Assembly (NCBI GenBank): GCA_013822245.1
Contig: PNKE01000025.1
Span: 1 to 36,180, forward strand
DNA: 36,180 nucleotides
Direction: 5' to 3'
Source: Candidatus Solibacter sp.
GTDB lineage: Bacteria > Acidobacteriota > Terriglobia > Bryobacterales > Bryobacteraceae
In this document: piece by piece, positions 22,277-30,412 of the stretch
Layout of the letters: each line of letters opens with the position of its first letter
How positions within the stretch are numbered: position 1 is the stretch's first letter
Notes under the pieces: model-generated
What the model was told of the DNA's origin: nothing
Seen by the model: the letters and a program-made list of their open reading frames with translations, nothing else
Databases searched by the model: none
Translations under genes and position numbers: made by a program

Positions 22277-24451
22277 ATGCAAACCGCGGACATGGAAGCA
22301 ATCGTTGGCGGGTATCACGGGGACGTCTTTGCCCACCTGGGTCCGCACACGGACGCCTCGGGCCGCAAGGTGATCCGGGCGCTGCTGCCGCAGGCCGTCT
22401 CGGCGGAGGTGCTGGCCGGGGATCGGGTGACGCCCATGGAGAAGATCCACCCCGGCGGGATCTTCGAGGCTGCGATGGACGATTTGCCCGAACGGTACCG
22501 CCTGAGGCTGCAACTGACGATGGGCGGCGTGGCAGAGTTGGAAGATGCGTACCGCTTCTGGCCGCAGTTGAGCGATTTTGACGTCCATTTGCACGCGGAA
22601 GGCACCAATTATGAAGCCTGGCGCAGCATGGGCGCGCACCTGGCCGCCGTCGATGGCGTCGACGGGGCGCGGTTCGCCGTCTGGGCGCCCTGCGCCGAGG
22701 CCGTCTGCGTGGTGGGCGATTTCAACGATTGGGACAACCACCGCCACCCGATGCGAAAGCGTGACGGCGGCGTCTGGGAACTCTTCATCCCCGGCGTGAA
22801 GCAGGGGGATATCTACAAATACTTCGTCCGGTCGCAGATCTTCGGCGCCAGCAGCCTGAAGTGCGATCCGTATGGCTTCGCCTCGGAGTGCCCGCCGAAG
22901 CAGGGCTCCGTGGTCTGGGATCTGAACCGGTACCAGTGGCAGGACAACGCCTGGATGGACGCGCGAGGCAAAACGAACTGGCTCGAAAGGCCGGTTTCGG
23001 CCTACGAGGTGCATCTTGAATCGTGGATGAAGCCGGACGGCGGTAAGTTGTTGACTTATCGAGAGATGGCGGCCAAGCTCGTCCCCTATGTCAAGGACCT
23101 GGGCTTCACCCACCTGGAACTGATGCCTCCGATGGAGCATCCCTACGGCGGATCGTGGGGCTATCAGGTGGTGGGCTACTTCGCGCCGACGGCGCGGTTT
23201 GGCACGCCGGATGATTTCCGTTTCTTCGTCGACCAGTGCCACCAGAACGGCATCGGCGTGATCATTGACTGGGTGCCGGCCCACTTCCCCAAGGACGCCC
23301 ACGGACTGGCGCGTTTCGACGGCACCGCCTGCTACGAACACGAAGACCCGCGCAAGGGCGAACAGAAAGAGTGGGGTACCCACATCTTCAACTTCGGCCG
23401 CAACGAGGTCCGTAACTTTCTCATATCAAACGCATTGTTCTGGCTGAAGGAATACCACATCGACGGCCTGCGCGTGGATGCGGTGGCGTCGATCCTCTAT
23501 CTGGACTACTCGCGTGAGGACGGCGACTGGATTCCAAACCGCTATGGCGGCAACCATAACCTGGAGGCGATCGACTTCCTGCGCCGGTTTAACGAGGAGG
23601 CGCACACGGTGCCGGGCGCGTTCACGGTGGCCGAGGAATCGACATCGTTTGCCGGCGTCTCCCATCCGACCTATGCCGGAGGGTTGGGCTTCACCATGAA
23701 GTGGAACATGGGCTGGATGCACGACATGTTCTCTTACTTCAAGAACGACCCGCTGTTCCGCAAGTTCAACCACCACCACATTACCTTCAGCCTGCTTTAC
23801 GCCTTCACCGAAAACTTCACCCTGCCCATCTCGCACGACGAAGTGGTACACGGCAAGTCGTCGCTGATCGGCAAGATGCCGGGCGACGAGTGGCAACGGT
23901 TCGCCAACGTACGGGCGTTTCTCGCCTATATGTGGGGGCATCCGGGGAAGAAACTGCTGTTCATGGGCTGCGAACTGGGCCAGTACGAGGAATGGAACTG
24001 GCAGACAAGCCTGCGCTGGGAGTTGTTGAACTACCCGTTGCACCGCTCGCTGCACGGCTTCGTGAAGGCGCTGAACCGTCTCTACCAAACAAACCCTGCC
24101 ATGCACGAGGTTGATTTCAACGGCAACGGCTTCGAGTGGATCGACATCCACGACATCGACGCCTCGGTGATCTCGTTCCTGCGGCGGGCGAGGAATGGCG
24201 AGATGCTTGTGTTTGTCTGCAACTTCACGCCTCAGGTGCGGCAGCCCTACAACGTCGGCATCCCGGCGCCTGGCGCATGGCACGAAGTGCTGAACAGCGA
24301 TTGGCCCGAGTTCGGCGGCGGCGGCGTATCGAATCCGGGCGTCATCTGGGCGAAGGAGGGCAACTGCCAGGGCCGCGCCCACCACGCGACGCTGACGCTG
24401 CCGCCACTCGGGGTATGCGTGCTCAAGCAAGGGGAGGCAACGCGTGGCTGA
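22277..24451 (+). CDS. glgB: 1,4-alpha-glucan branching enzyme GlgB
   Basis: Forms alpha-1,6 branches in glycogen. The 724-aa protein has an N-terminal CBM48-like module, a second CBM48 (FAVWAPCAEAVCVVGDFNDW) and a GH13 barrel. GH13 regions: DWVPAHFP, GLRVDAVASILYLDYSRE with the nucleophile Asp, FTVAEESTSF with the acid/base Glu, and LPISHDEVVHGKSS with the third Asp. YGGSWGYQVVGYFAPTARFG is the family signature before the active site. A C-terminal beta domain ends the protein. The ATG at 22277 gives standard length and includes the first CBM48; it is 9 nt from the divergent adenosine deaminase start. The stop overlaps the next gene by 8 nt. No other glycogen genes are present in the window. 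Confidence 0.97.
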   Translation: MQTADMEAIVGGYHGDVFAHLGPHTDASGRKVIRALLPQAVSAEVLAGDRVTPMEKIHPGGIFEAAMDDLPERYRLRLQLTMGGVAELEDAYRFWPQLSDFDVHLHAEGTNYEAWRSMGAHLAAVDGVDGARFAVWAPCAEAVCVVGDFNDWDNHRHPMRKRDGGVWELFIPGVKQGDIYKYFVRSQIFGASSLKCDPYGFASECPPKQGSVVWDLNRYQWQDNAWMDARGKTNWLERPVSAYEVHLESWMKPDGGKLLTYREMAAKLVPYVKDLGFTHLELMPPMEHPYGGSWGYQVVGYFAPTARFGTPDDFRFFVDQCHQNGIGVIIDWVPAHFPKDAHGLARFDGTACYEHEDPRKGEQKEWGTHIFNFGRNEVRNFLISNALFWLKEYHIDGLRVDAVASILYLDYSREDGDWIPNRYGGNHNLEAIDFLRRFNEEAHTVPGAFTVAEESTSFAGVSHPTYAGGLGFTMKWNMGWMHDMFSYFKNDPLFRKFNHHHITFSLLYAFTENFTLPISHDEVVHGKSSLIGKMPGDEWQRFANVRAFLAYMWGHPGKKLLFMGCELGQYEEWNWQTSLRWELLNYPLHRSLHGFVKALNRLYQTNPAMHEVDFNGNGFEWIDIHDIDASVISFLRRARNGEMLVFVCNFTPQVRQPYNVGIPAPGAWHEVLNSDWPEFGGGGVSNPGVIWAKEGNCQGRAHHATLTLPPLGVCVLKQGEATRG
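24431..24437 (+). promoter_or_regulatory. Near-ideal ribosome-binding site inside the end of glgB
   Basis: GGGGAGG lies 6 nt before the GTG at 24444 and inside the last codons of glgB. It fixes the start of the following 184-aa gene and indicates that the protein is made efficiently from the glgB message. Confidence 0.75.
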
Positions 24452-24998
24452 TCCGCTGTATCTATCGTTCTGGTTGAAGAACTACTCCGCGCTGGGGCTG
24501 CCCATCTATTTCCGCAAAGCCGTGGAGGCGTTTCCGGTGTCGAAACTGGCGCCCGGCGGCACTCTGCGCATCCATGCCCTGTCGTTCCACGAACCGCCGG
24601 TGTTTGAGGAGATCTTCGACGCCACGCCCGGCCCCCAGGATCTGGCCGCCATCGCCCAGGGCTTCCTGCATGAGGATGTCGCGTTCTGCTACGAGACGCG
24701 CTGGGATCTATGGCAATGGGATGACGACTGGTCGCTGAAACCGTCGCCGGTGGTCATCGAGTGCTTCGGACCGCTGTTCGAGTCGCCCACGGGCGAGCAT
24801 CTCAGGGTGGATGCCGGGCACGATATTCTCTACCTGCCTTGCGAGAAAAGCGACCAGTTGCGGCCCGTGCAGTCCAATATCCGGAGCATCCTGCACCTGG
24901 CGACGGACCTGGAAGACGCAGTCGCCGCCGAGCGGCGCTTGTTGTGGTCTGAAAGCGACGATAACTTCGCCGGGCGGCTTTACGAGATGCTGGGCTGA
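24444..24998 (+). CDS. Unknown protein translationally coupled to glgB
   Basis: A 184-aa protein I do not recognise. It begins ADPLYLSFWLKNYSALGLP and has a compact alpha/beta look: GGTLRIHALSFHEPPVFEE, then an aromatic stretch YETRWDLWQWDDDWSLKPSP, a beta-rich section and a helical C-terminus. No signal peptide or membrane helix is apparent, so it is probably cytoplasmic. Its GTG is preceded by GGGGAGG at 6 nt and overlaps the glgB stop by 8 nt, making co-translation with glgB very likely. A role in glycogen handling is a reasonable inference from position only. The Trp/Asp-rich stretch could bind carbohydrate. It converges with the receiver-domain gene and overlaps its end by 19 nt. Confidence 0.8.
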   Translation: MADPLYLSFWLKNYSALGLPIYFRKAVEAFPVSKLAPGGTLRIHALSFHEPPVFEEIFDATPGPQDLAAIAQGFLHEDVAFCYETRWDLWQWDDDWSLKPSPVVIECFGPLFESPTGEHLRVDAGHDILYLPCEKSDQLRPVQSNIRSILHLATDLEDAVAAERRLLWSESDDNFAGRLYEMLG

Positions 24999-25369
24999 CC
25001 GGACTCCAGCATGTTGGAGATCAAGTTCAGCAGGTCCTGGGGCAGATAGGGTTTCAGCAGCGCCTCGACCCTGGGGCGGATCTCTTCTGGCAACGCCTCG
25101 GGCGAGTACGGCCGGCCGCTGGAGATGATCACCTTGATTGACGCGGACTCGGCGACCACAGCGGCCATCACGTCCTCGCCGCTCATATCCGGCAGCGTGA
25201 GGTCGACAATCGCCAGGTCGATGGGCGGGTCCGCGGCGCGGAACAGGGTGAGCGCTTCGGTTCCCTCGCCGCTCTGCACGATCGAGTAACCCTGCCTCTC
25301 GAGATAGCGGGCGAGCAACCCCCGCAACGGCGCCTCGTCCTCGACCAGCAGGATGGAGGCTCCGGCCAT
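24980..25369 (-). CDS. Stand-alone response-regulator receiver domain
   Basis: A 129-aa CheY-like phosphoacceptor. The acidic pair is in LLVEDEAP (about residues 7-14), the phosphorylated Asp in AIVDLTLPDMSGED (Asp56 region), the switch Ser/Thr in VIISSGRPYS, and the Lys in LLKPYLP. No output domain follows, so signalling must be by protein-protein contact. No histidine kinase is encoded nearby. It is coupled to the upstream family-2 glycosyltransferase: the glycosyltransferase stop and this start share one base (TGATG), so both proteins come from the same message. That arrangement raises the possibility that it regulates glycan synthesis or acts on the glycosyltransferase, which is inference. 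The last 19 nt overlap the convergent 184-aa gene. Confidence 0.93.
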   Translation of the reverse strand: MAGASILLVEDEAPLRGLLARYLERQGYSIVQSGEGTEALTLFRAADPPIDLAIVDLTLPDMSGEDVMAAVVAESASIKVIISSGRPYSPEALPEEIRPRVEALLKPYLPQDLLNLISNMLESGQPSIS

Positions 25370-26130
25370 CAGGCGACCCTCCCATCAGCCGGCGCTTCCT
25401 GCCCCCGCCTGTGCCGGCGAAGGGTGAGCCAGACGCGCACAATGCCCTTGAGGTCTTCGAACGCGGTTGAGATAATCCTGACCCGGCTGTCCGGGTCCTC
25501 ATGCCAGGTGACAGGGATCTCCTTGATCCTCATCCCATTCGCTTCGGCGAGAACCAGCAGTTCGGTATCAAAAAACCAGCCGTCGTCGACGATTCGTGGC
25601 ACGACGCTCTTCACCGTCCTTCCGCTGGCCGCCTTGAAACCGCATTGCGCGTCCCTGACCTGGGTGCGGAAGGCCAACCGGACGATGAGGTTGTAGGCGC
25701 GGGAGATGAACTCGCGTTTCGGCGAGCGGCCGGTCCTGGATCCGGGCATGAGGCGCGAGCCGATGGCGAGGTCAAACTGCTCGTCGAGGATTGCGCCGAT
25801 CAGGGGTTGGATGTGGGTGAGTTCGGTGGAGAGATCGGCGTCCATGTAGCAGACGGCGTCGGCGGAGGACAGGGTCCAGGCGTGGCGCAGAGCGAGACCC
25901 CGGCCGCGGCGAGTCAGGTTGTGGCAGGCGACATCGGGGTGGCGGGCGGCAAGGCGGGCGGCGATCTCGCCGGTGGCGTCGGTTGAACCGTTGTTGACGA
26001 TGACGATGCGCCAGTCGTGAGGGAAGCCGGATTGAGTCAGGTATTGGCGCACTTGCGCCACGCTGTTCTCCAGCACATGCGCTTCGTTGAGGACGGGGAT
26101 GACCAGATCGACCCGCTTGCGGCTTGCCAC
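25369..26130 (-). CDS. Family 2 glycosyltransferase, dolichyl/polyprenyl-phosphate sugar synthase type
   Basis: A 253-aa GT-A inverting glycosyltransferase. Motifs: VDLVIPVLNEAHVLENSV at the N-terminus, IVNNGSTDATGEIA, and the metal-binding MDADLSTELTHI (DxD-like). RDAQCGFKAASGRTV and WFFDTELLVLAEANGMRIKE follow, and this set is typical of polyprenyl-phosphate mannose or glucose synthases. There is no C-terminal membrane segment, so it is the soluble type. The basic tail (RRHRRGQE) might contact the membrane. The GTG start is preceded by GGAGG at 8 nt. It overlaps the receiver-domain gene by one base (TGATG). A GT-C-type membrane protein, the kind of enzyme that uses such lipid-linked sugars, lies at 6399-8015, though nothing connects them directly. 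Confidence 0.92.
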   Translation of the reverse strand: MASRKRVDLVIPVLNEAHVLENSVAQVRQYLTQSGFPHDWRIVIVNNGSTDATGEIAARLAARHPDVACHNLTRRGRGLALRHAWTLSSADAVCYMDADLSTELTHIQPLIGAILDEQFDLAIGSRLMPGSRTGRSPKREFISRAYNLIVRLAFRTQVRDAQCGFKAASGRTVKSVVPRIVDDGWFFDTELLVLAEANGMRIKEIPVTWHEDPDSRVRIISTAFEDLKGIVRVWLTLRRHRRGQEAPADGRVA

Positions 26131-26223
26131 CTCGACTGCCTCCAGACTCCCTGCCAGGCTTTCTGGAGCATAGCAACGCCCGCGCCGGGCTGTAAAGGCG
26201 GCGGCCAGGAGGCGGTTGCGGCC

Positions 26224-27243
26224 ATGGCCCTCTCCGTTGGAAGCTGGATTGGGCTGTTTTCAGATCAGGACCTTGACGCTTTGAGACTTGCACTGCTCGG
26301 CCATGGAAACGTTGCGCGGGCCTTCGCGCGGTTGCTTGAAAAGAAGCACTCCGCCTACCCGTTCCGCATCGTGGGCATCCACACGGCGACTGGCGGCACC
26401 GCCTACCATCCGGCGGGCGCGCCCATCGAGCCCGAGTTCGGCCCGGCGGCGCCTTCGGCGGAGGAGTTTCTCGACCGCTCGGCGGCCGAGGTGGTGGTGG
26501 AGTTGACCACGCTCAATCCCGAGTCGGGCGAGCCGGCGATTTCGCACATCCGCGCGGCGTTTGCGCGCGGGATGCACGTGATCACGGCGAACAAGGGTCC
26601 GGTGGCGTTCGCTTACCGTGAATTGAGCCGGGAGGCGAAGTTGGCTGGCGTCGAGTTCCGGCACGAGGCGGTGGTGATGGACGGCACGCCGGTCTTCAGC
26701 CTGGTGCGCAACAGCCTGCCGGGGGTGGAGATCCTCGGATTCGCCGGCACGCTCACCTCGACCGCGCAGTTGATCCTCCAGACGATGCGCGAGGGCAGGA
26801 GCCTGGAACAGGGCATCGAGCAGGCGCGCTCACTTGGCCTGGCCGAGGCTGACCCGTGGTTCGATATCGACGGCTGGGACTCGGCCTGTAAGACGGCCGC
26901 GCTGGCCAACGTGCTGATGGACGCCGGCGTGACGCCGCGGGACGTGGACCGCAAGGGCATCGGGCGGATGACGCCGGACAAACTGGCCGAGGTGGAGGCC
27001 AAGGGCAAACGCGTTGTGCTGGTCAGCCGGGCGAGGCGGGTCGAGGGCCGGCTGAAACTGCGTGTTCGGGCCGAGGTGCTGGACCGCGATGACCTGCTGG
27101 CGGCGGCGCGGGGATCCTCAACGGCGGTGGTGCTCGAAACCGGCCTGATGGGCCAGGTGGCCGTGTTCAGCATGAATCCGACGGTCGAGCAGACCGCCTA
27201 TGGCGTCTTCGCCGATCTGGTGGATATCGCCCGCAGCCTATAG
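26224..27243 (+). CDS. Divergent homoserine dehydrogenase-like protein without ACT domain
   Basis: A 339-aa member of the homoserine dehydrogenase family, about 100 aa shorter than the neighbouring canonical enzyme because it lacks the regulatory ACT domain. The NAD(P) motif is LALLGHGNVARAF. VITANKGPVAF is the conserved Asn-Lys segment, and LGLAEADPWFDIDGWDSACK is the catalytic block with its Lys. The usual ILNGTTNYIL substrate block is replaced by TLTSTAQLIL, so substrate use may differ. Start: ATG 26224, with AGGAGG at 26207-26212 (11 nt away). A TTG at 26281 would begin directly at the Rossmann fold and is a serious alternative. It converges on hom with a 6-nt overlap (CTATAG). It may be a second threonine/methionine pathway enzyme or a repurposed oxidoreductase. 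Confidence 0.85.
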   Translation: MALSVGSWIGLFSDQDLDALRLALLGHGNVARAFARLLEKKHSAYPFRIVGIHTATGGTAYHPAGAPIEPEFGPAAPSAEEFLDRSAAEVVVELTTLNPESGEPAISHIRAAFARGMHVITANKGPVAFAYRELSREAKLAGVEFRHEAVVMDGTPVFSLVRNSLPGVEILGFAGTLTSTAQLILQTMREGRSLEQGIEQARSLGLAEADPWFDIDGWDSACKTAALANVLMDAGVTPRDVDRKGIGRMTPDKLAEVEAKGKRVVLVSRARRVEGRLKLRVRAEVLDRDDLLAAARGSSTAVVLETGLMGQVAVFSMNPTVEQTAYGVFADLVDIARSL

Positions 27244-28542
27244 GCCCGATTCCATCGGCAGGGCCAGCGGCGGCTCGATCATGAAGTCCAGTCCGGCCAT
27301 GCGCTCCAGCGCCCGGCGCATCCGCGACTCCTCGGTCTGCTCCACCGTGATGACGAACGGCAGATTGCGCCAGTCCTGGTCTGGGAGTTGGAGGACGGCG
27401 TCGATGCTGATTTCATGCTCGGCCAGGATCGCCGAAAGGGCGGCGATGATGCCGGGACGGTCGGCGACGCGGAAGCGCAGGTACCATGGGCGCGTCTGTT
27501 CGCCGATCGCGCGCGGTCGGGCGTCCACGGGCCCGGAGAAGGCGAACGGCGAAACGCGCGTCGCGCTGCCACCGCGCAGTTCGCGGGCGGCGCGCATCAA
27601 ATCGCTCACCACCGCAACGCCCGTGGGCAGCGGACCCGCGCCGCGGCCGTAATAGAACGTGTCGGCGCCGAAATCGCCCTTCACCCAGACGGCGTTGTAA
27701 GCGCCCTGTACTCCGGCCATGATCGTATTCAACGGAATCAGCGACGGCCGCACGGAAAGGAACAGTCCGTCGCCGGTGGCCTCGGCGCCGCAGATCAGGC
27801 GGATGGTCGAGTTGACCTGGCGGGCGTAGCGGAAATCGGTGGGCGTGATGCGCTGAATGCCCTCGGTGGGCACGTCGGCAGGAGCGATGCGCGTACCGAA
27901 GGCCAGCAGCGCCAGCAGGACGAGCTTTGAACGGGCGTCGAAGCCGCCAATGTCGGCGGTAGGATCGGCCTCGGCGTAACCCAACCGCTGCGCCTCTTTC
28001 AACACATCGTCAAACGCCGTGCCGTGTTTCTCGATCTCGGTGAGGATATAGTTGCTGGTGCCGTTCAGGATGCCGAAGAAGCCTCGGACCCGGTCGCCGC
28101 AGATGCCTTCCTTGAGCACCGCATGAATCGGAATGCCGCCGCAGACGCTCGCCTCCATCGCCAGAGGGACGCCCTTTTCGGCGGCCGCGCGGCCAAGGGC
28201 GACGCCGTCGAGGCCCATCAGTTCCTTGTTGGCGGTGACCACGGCCTTGCCGGCGGCGATCGCGGCTTCGACAATCTCTCTCGCGACGCCCGTCCCGCCG
28301 ACAAGTTCAGCCACAACTTCGACGCCGGGATGCGCGACGACTTCGCGCCAGTCCTCGGTGACCAGGACGGCATCGAGGTCCGGCGGCAGGGTCTTTGACT
28401 TCGCCGTGCGGCTCGACACCGCGGCCACGGTGAGCGGGAAGCCGAGCTTCTGTTCAATCTGCGCGCGATTCTGGGTCAGAATGGAGAGGGCGCCACCTCC
28501 CACATTGCCGAGACCGATGATGCCAACCTTCACTTCCCGCAT
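27238..28542 (-). CDS. hom: Homoserine dehydrogenase
   Basis: Reduces aspartate semialdehyde to homoserine in threonine and methionine synthesis. The 434-aa enzyme has the nucleotide motif VGIIGLGNVGGGAL, VVTANKELM, the substrate block GILNGTSNYILTEI, and the catalytic GYAEADPTADIGGFDARSK. The C-terminal ACT domain (FRVADRPGIIAALSAILAEH) is the site of threonine feedback in relatives. The ATG at 28542 gives the standard N-terminus; a TTG at 28572 adds ten unconvincing residues. No good ribosome site is visible. Its stop overlaps that of the divergent paralogue. Aspartate kinase and threonine synthase are not in the window. Confidence 0.96.
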   Translation of the reverse strand: MREVKVGIIGLGNVGGGALSILTQNRAQIEQKLGFPLTVAAVSSRTAKSKTLPPDLDAVLVTEDWREVVAHPGVEVVAELVGGTGVAREIVEAAIAAGKAVVTANKELMGLDGVALGRAAAEKGVPLAMEASVCGGIPIHAVLKEGICGDRVRGFFGILNGTSNYILTEIEKHGTAFDDVLKEAQRLGYAEADPTADIGGFDARSKLVLLALLAFGTRIAPADVPTEGIQRITPTDFRYARQVNSTIRLICGAEATGDGLFLSVRPSLIPLNTIMAGVQGAYNAVWVKGDFGADTFYYGRGAGPLPTGVAVVSDLMRAARELRGGSATRVSPFAFSGPVDARPRAIGEQTRPWYLRFRVADRPGIIAALSAILAEHEISIDAVLQLPDQDWRNLPFVITVEQTEESRMRRALERMAGLDFMIEPPLALPMESGL

Positions 28543-28582
28543 AAAAGGCCATGATACCAGCGGCAGGCGCAAGCTACTTCAG

Positions 28583-28882
28583 TTGCTGGGCCTGGCGGCT
28601 CCGCTGGCCGCCGGGCAGACCATCGCCCAGCAGCCCGCCCGGCCCGAGGACGAACGGTGGAACCGGAAGCTGCCCGACGGCCGGTCGATGTCCGAAGCGC
28701 TGATCAAGGAAGACTTCAAGCGAAACATGGCGGACCTGAGGAAGATGCGCGAACTGATAGACGAGGTCGAAAAGGACATCGAGAAGTCCAGCGGGCAGGT
28801 GGTTTCGCTGGACAACCTCAAAAGGCTGGAAGAGGTGGAAAAGGCCAGCAGGAGAATCCGCGGCCGGATGCGGCGCCACTGA
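28583..28882 (+). CDS. Small protein with Tat-like leader but no clear start codon
   Basis: The reading frame encodes RRKLLQLLGLAAPLAAGQ, which looks like a twin-arginine signal. About 80 charged residues follow (ALIKEDFKRNMADLRKMREL and ELIDEVEKDIEKSSGQVVS), probably a helical, coiled-coil-like protein of unknown function. No ATG, GTG or TTG precedes the Arg-Arg pair within reach; the first usable start is TTG 28583, inside the leader. An ATG at 28551 is in another frame, so a one-base change in the first codons, a sequencing error, or an unusual ATA start (28541) are possible explanations. Coordinates here use the TTG. The region overlaps the start of hom on the other strand. pyrR follows after 43 nt. 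Confidence 0.55.
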   Translation: MLGLAAPLAAGQTIAQQPARPEDERWNRKLPDGRSMSEALIKEDFKRNMADLRKMRELIDEVEKDIEKSSGQVVSLDNLKRLEEVEKASRRIRGRMRRH

Positions 28883-28925
28883 GGCCCCGCTGTGATAGCC
28901 TGATACGTTTGAGAAGGGACCCCTT

Positions 28926-29477
28926 ATGAGTTCGACAAGAGAAAAAGCGCAACTGATGAGCGCCTCGGAGATGGATCGCACGCTGGTGCGGCTGGCGCAT
29001 GAAGTACTGGAAAAATCGTCGGATCACAACTCGCTTGCCTTCATAGGCATCCGGCGGCGCGGCGTGCCGATGGCGCAGCGGCTGGCGGCGAAAATCGAGT
29101 CTCTCGAAAACATCGCCGTGCCCGTGGGCTTTCTGGACATCAACCTCTATCGCGACGACCTTTCCACCGTCGGCCCGAAGCCGGTTGTGAGCGGCACGCA
29201 GATCGGCTTCCCGGTCCAGGGCAAGGACGTCATCCTGATGGACGACGTCCTCTACACCGGCCGCACCATCCGCGCGGCGCTCGATGCCCTGTTCGAACTC
29301 GGCCGCCCGGCGCGTGTTCAACTGCTTGTCCTGATCGACCGCGGCCACCGCGAACTGCCGATCGAGGCGCAGTATGTGGGCCGCAAGATCCCCACCGCTT
29401 CTCGCGAGATCATCGAAGTGAAGTTTCGCGAGATCGACGAAATCGAAAAGGTCCTGCTGGTCGAGCTGATTGACTGA
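28926..29477 (+). CDS. pyrR: PyrR bifunctional pyrimidine regulator / uracil phosphoribosyltransferase
   Basis: PyrR-family proteins bind pyr mRNA in a UMP-dependent way and also make UMP from uracil and PRPP. The 183-aa protein has the family blocks [17 protein letters not shown] and [16 protein letters not shown]. The PRPP loop is [21 protein letters not shown], and RIVQLLVL-type [17 protein letters not shown] and YVGRKIPTA follow. GGGAC at 28916-28920 serves the ATG. It heads a tight pyrR-pyrB-pyrC operon (23 nt, then a 4-nt overlap). I see neither the conserved PyrR-binding hairpin sequence nor an attenuator in the 43-nt leader or the pyrR-pyrB gap, so RNA-based control here is unproven. 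Some PyrR homologues act mainly as enzymes. Confidence 0.95.
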   Translation: MSSTREKAQLMSASEMDRTLVRLAHEVLEKSSDHNSLAFIGIRRRGVPMAQRLAAKIESLENIAVPVGFLDINLYRDDLSTVGPKPVVSGTQIGFPVQGKDVILMDDVLYTGRTIRAALDALFELGRPARVQLLVLIDRGHRELPIEAQYVGRKIPTASREIIEVKFREIDEIEKVLLVELID

Positions 29478-29500
29478 TCGCCCGGCACCGGAGGCGCACC

Positions 29501-30412
29501 ATGGGCAAGAGCTTGCTCGGAATCGAACCGCTGGAGCGCGCCGAGATCGAACAGATGCTCGATCGCGCCCGCGCCTATCAGTTTCATGGCGGCGGGCCGC
29601 AGCCCAAGCTCACGCTCTGCGCGGGCCGGCTTGTCGTCACGCTGTTCTTCGAAAACTCGACGCGCACGCGTTCGAGTTTCGAGATCGCCGCCAAGCGGCT
29701 GGGGGCGGACACGCTGTCGATCACGGCATCGGGGTCGAGCGTTTCAAAGGGCGAGACGCTCGTGGACACCCTGAATACGCTCGTGGCCATGCACCCGGCG
29801 GCCATCGTGATGCGCCATGCTTCGTCGGGCGCGCCGCATTTCCTGTCGCGCCACATGATGACGCCCATCATCAACGCCGGCGACGGCACGCACGAGCACC
29901 CAACCCAGGCCCTTCTCGACGCCCGCACCATTCTCGACCGCCTTGGCCGGCTCGAAGGCCTCCGCGTGGCCATTATCGGCGACATCGCCCATAGCCGCGT
30001 GGCGCGCTCGAATGTCCATCTGCTTTCAAAATTCGGCGCCGACATCGTCCTTTGCGGGCCGCCGCCTCTGCTGCCGCCGCAGATGGCGGTGATCGCTCCT
30101 GGCGTCACCCTCGAATACGACATCCGCAAAGCCGTGAAGGACGCCGACGTGGTCATGATGCTGCGCGTCCAACTCGAACGCATCCACGAACCGGCCATCC
30201 AGGCCGGCGAGTACTTCCGGTTCTACGGCCTGCGGCTGGGACACCTGGAACTGGCCCGGGCCCACGCCATCGTCATGCACCCCGGCCCCATCAACCGCGG
30301 GCGCGAAATCTCCTCGGAAGTCGCCGATTCGCAGCGGTCGATGATTCTCAGCCAGGTGGAAAACGGAGTCGCCGTGCGCATGGCGGTGCTTGAAAAGGTG
30401 CTACTGCAGTGA
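29501..30412 (+). CDS. pyrB: Aspartate carbamoyltransferase catalytic subunit
   Basis: Joins carbamoyl phosphate and aspartate, the first committed step of pyrimidine synthesis. The carbamoyl-phosphate motif is [13 protein letters not shown], followed by [23 protein letters not shown], and the aspartate-site segments [11 protein letters not shown] and HPGPINRG. Length of 303 aa is normal for the catalytic chain. A good ribosome site (GGAGG) lies 7 nt before the ATG. No pyrI regulatory subunit is present. Together with pyrC, which overlaps it by 4 nt (GTGA), it fits the pyrBC arrangement in which the two proteins can form a complex, as in Aquifex; whether they do so here is unknown. Confidence 0.97.
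   Translation: MGKSLLGIEPLERAEIEQMLDRARAYQFHGGGPQPKLTLCAGRLVVTLFFENSTRTRSSFEIAAKRLGADTLSITASGSSVSKGETLVDTLNTLVAMHPAAIVMRHASSGAPHFLSRHMMTPIINAGDGTHEHPTQALLDARTILDRLGRLEGLRVAIIGDIAHSRVARSNVHLLSKFGADIVLCGPPPLLPPQMAVIAPGVTLEYDIRKAVKDADVVMMLRVQLERIHEPAIQAGEYFRFYGLRLGHLELARAHAIVMHPGPINRGREISSEVADSQRSMILSQVENGVAVRMAVLEKVLLQ

Noticed and set aside
23203-23218. TGGCACG resembling the -24 part of a sigma-54 promoter.
   Set aside because: It lies inside glgB and has no GC-containing -12 element (ATGAT instead of TTGC).
22268-23383. Extension of the adenosine deaminase frame upstream to give a 690-aa protein.
   Set aside because: The added residues are antisense to glgB, show no domain, and the family starts at MAEMDDLL or close to it.
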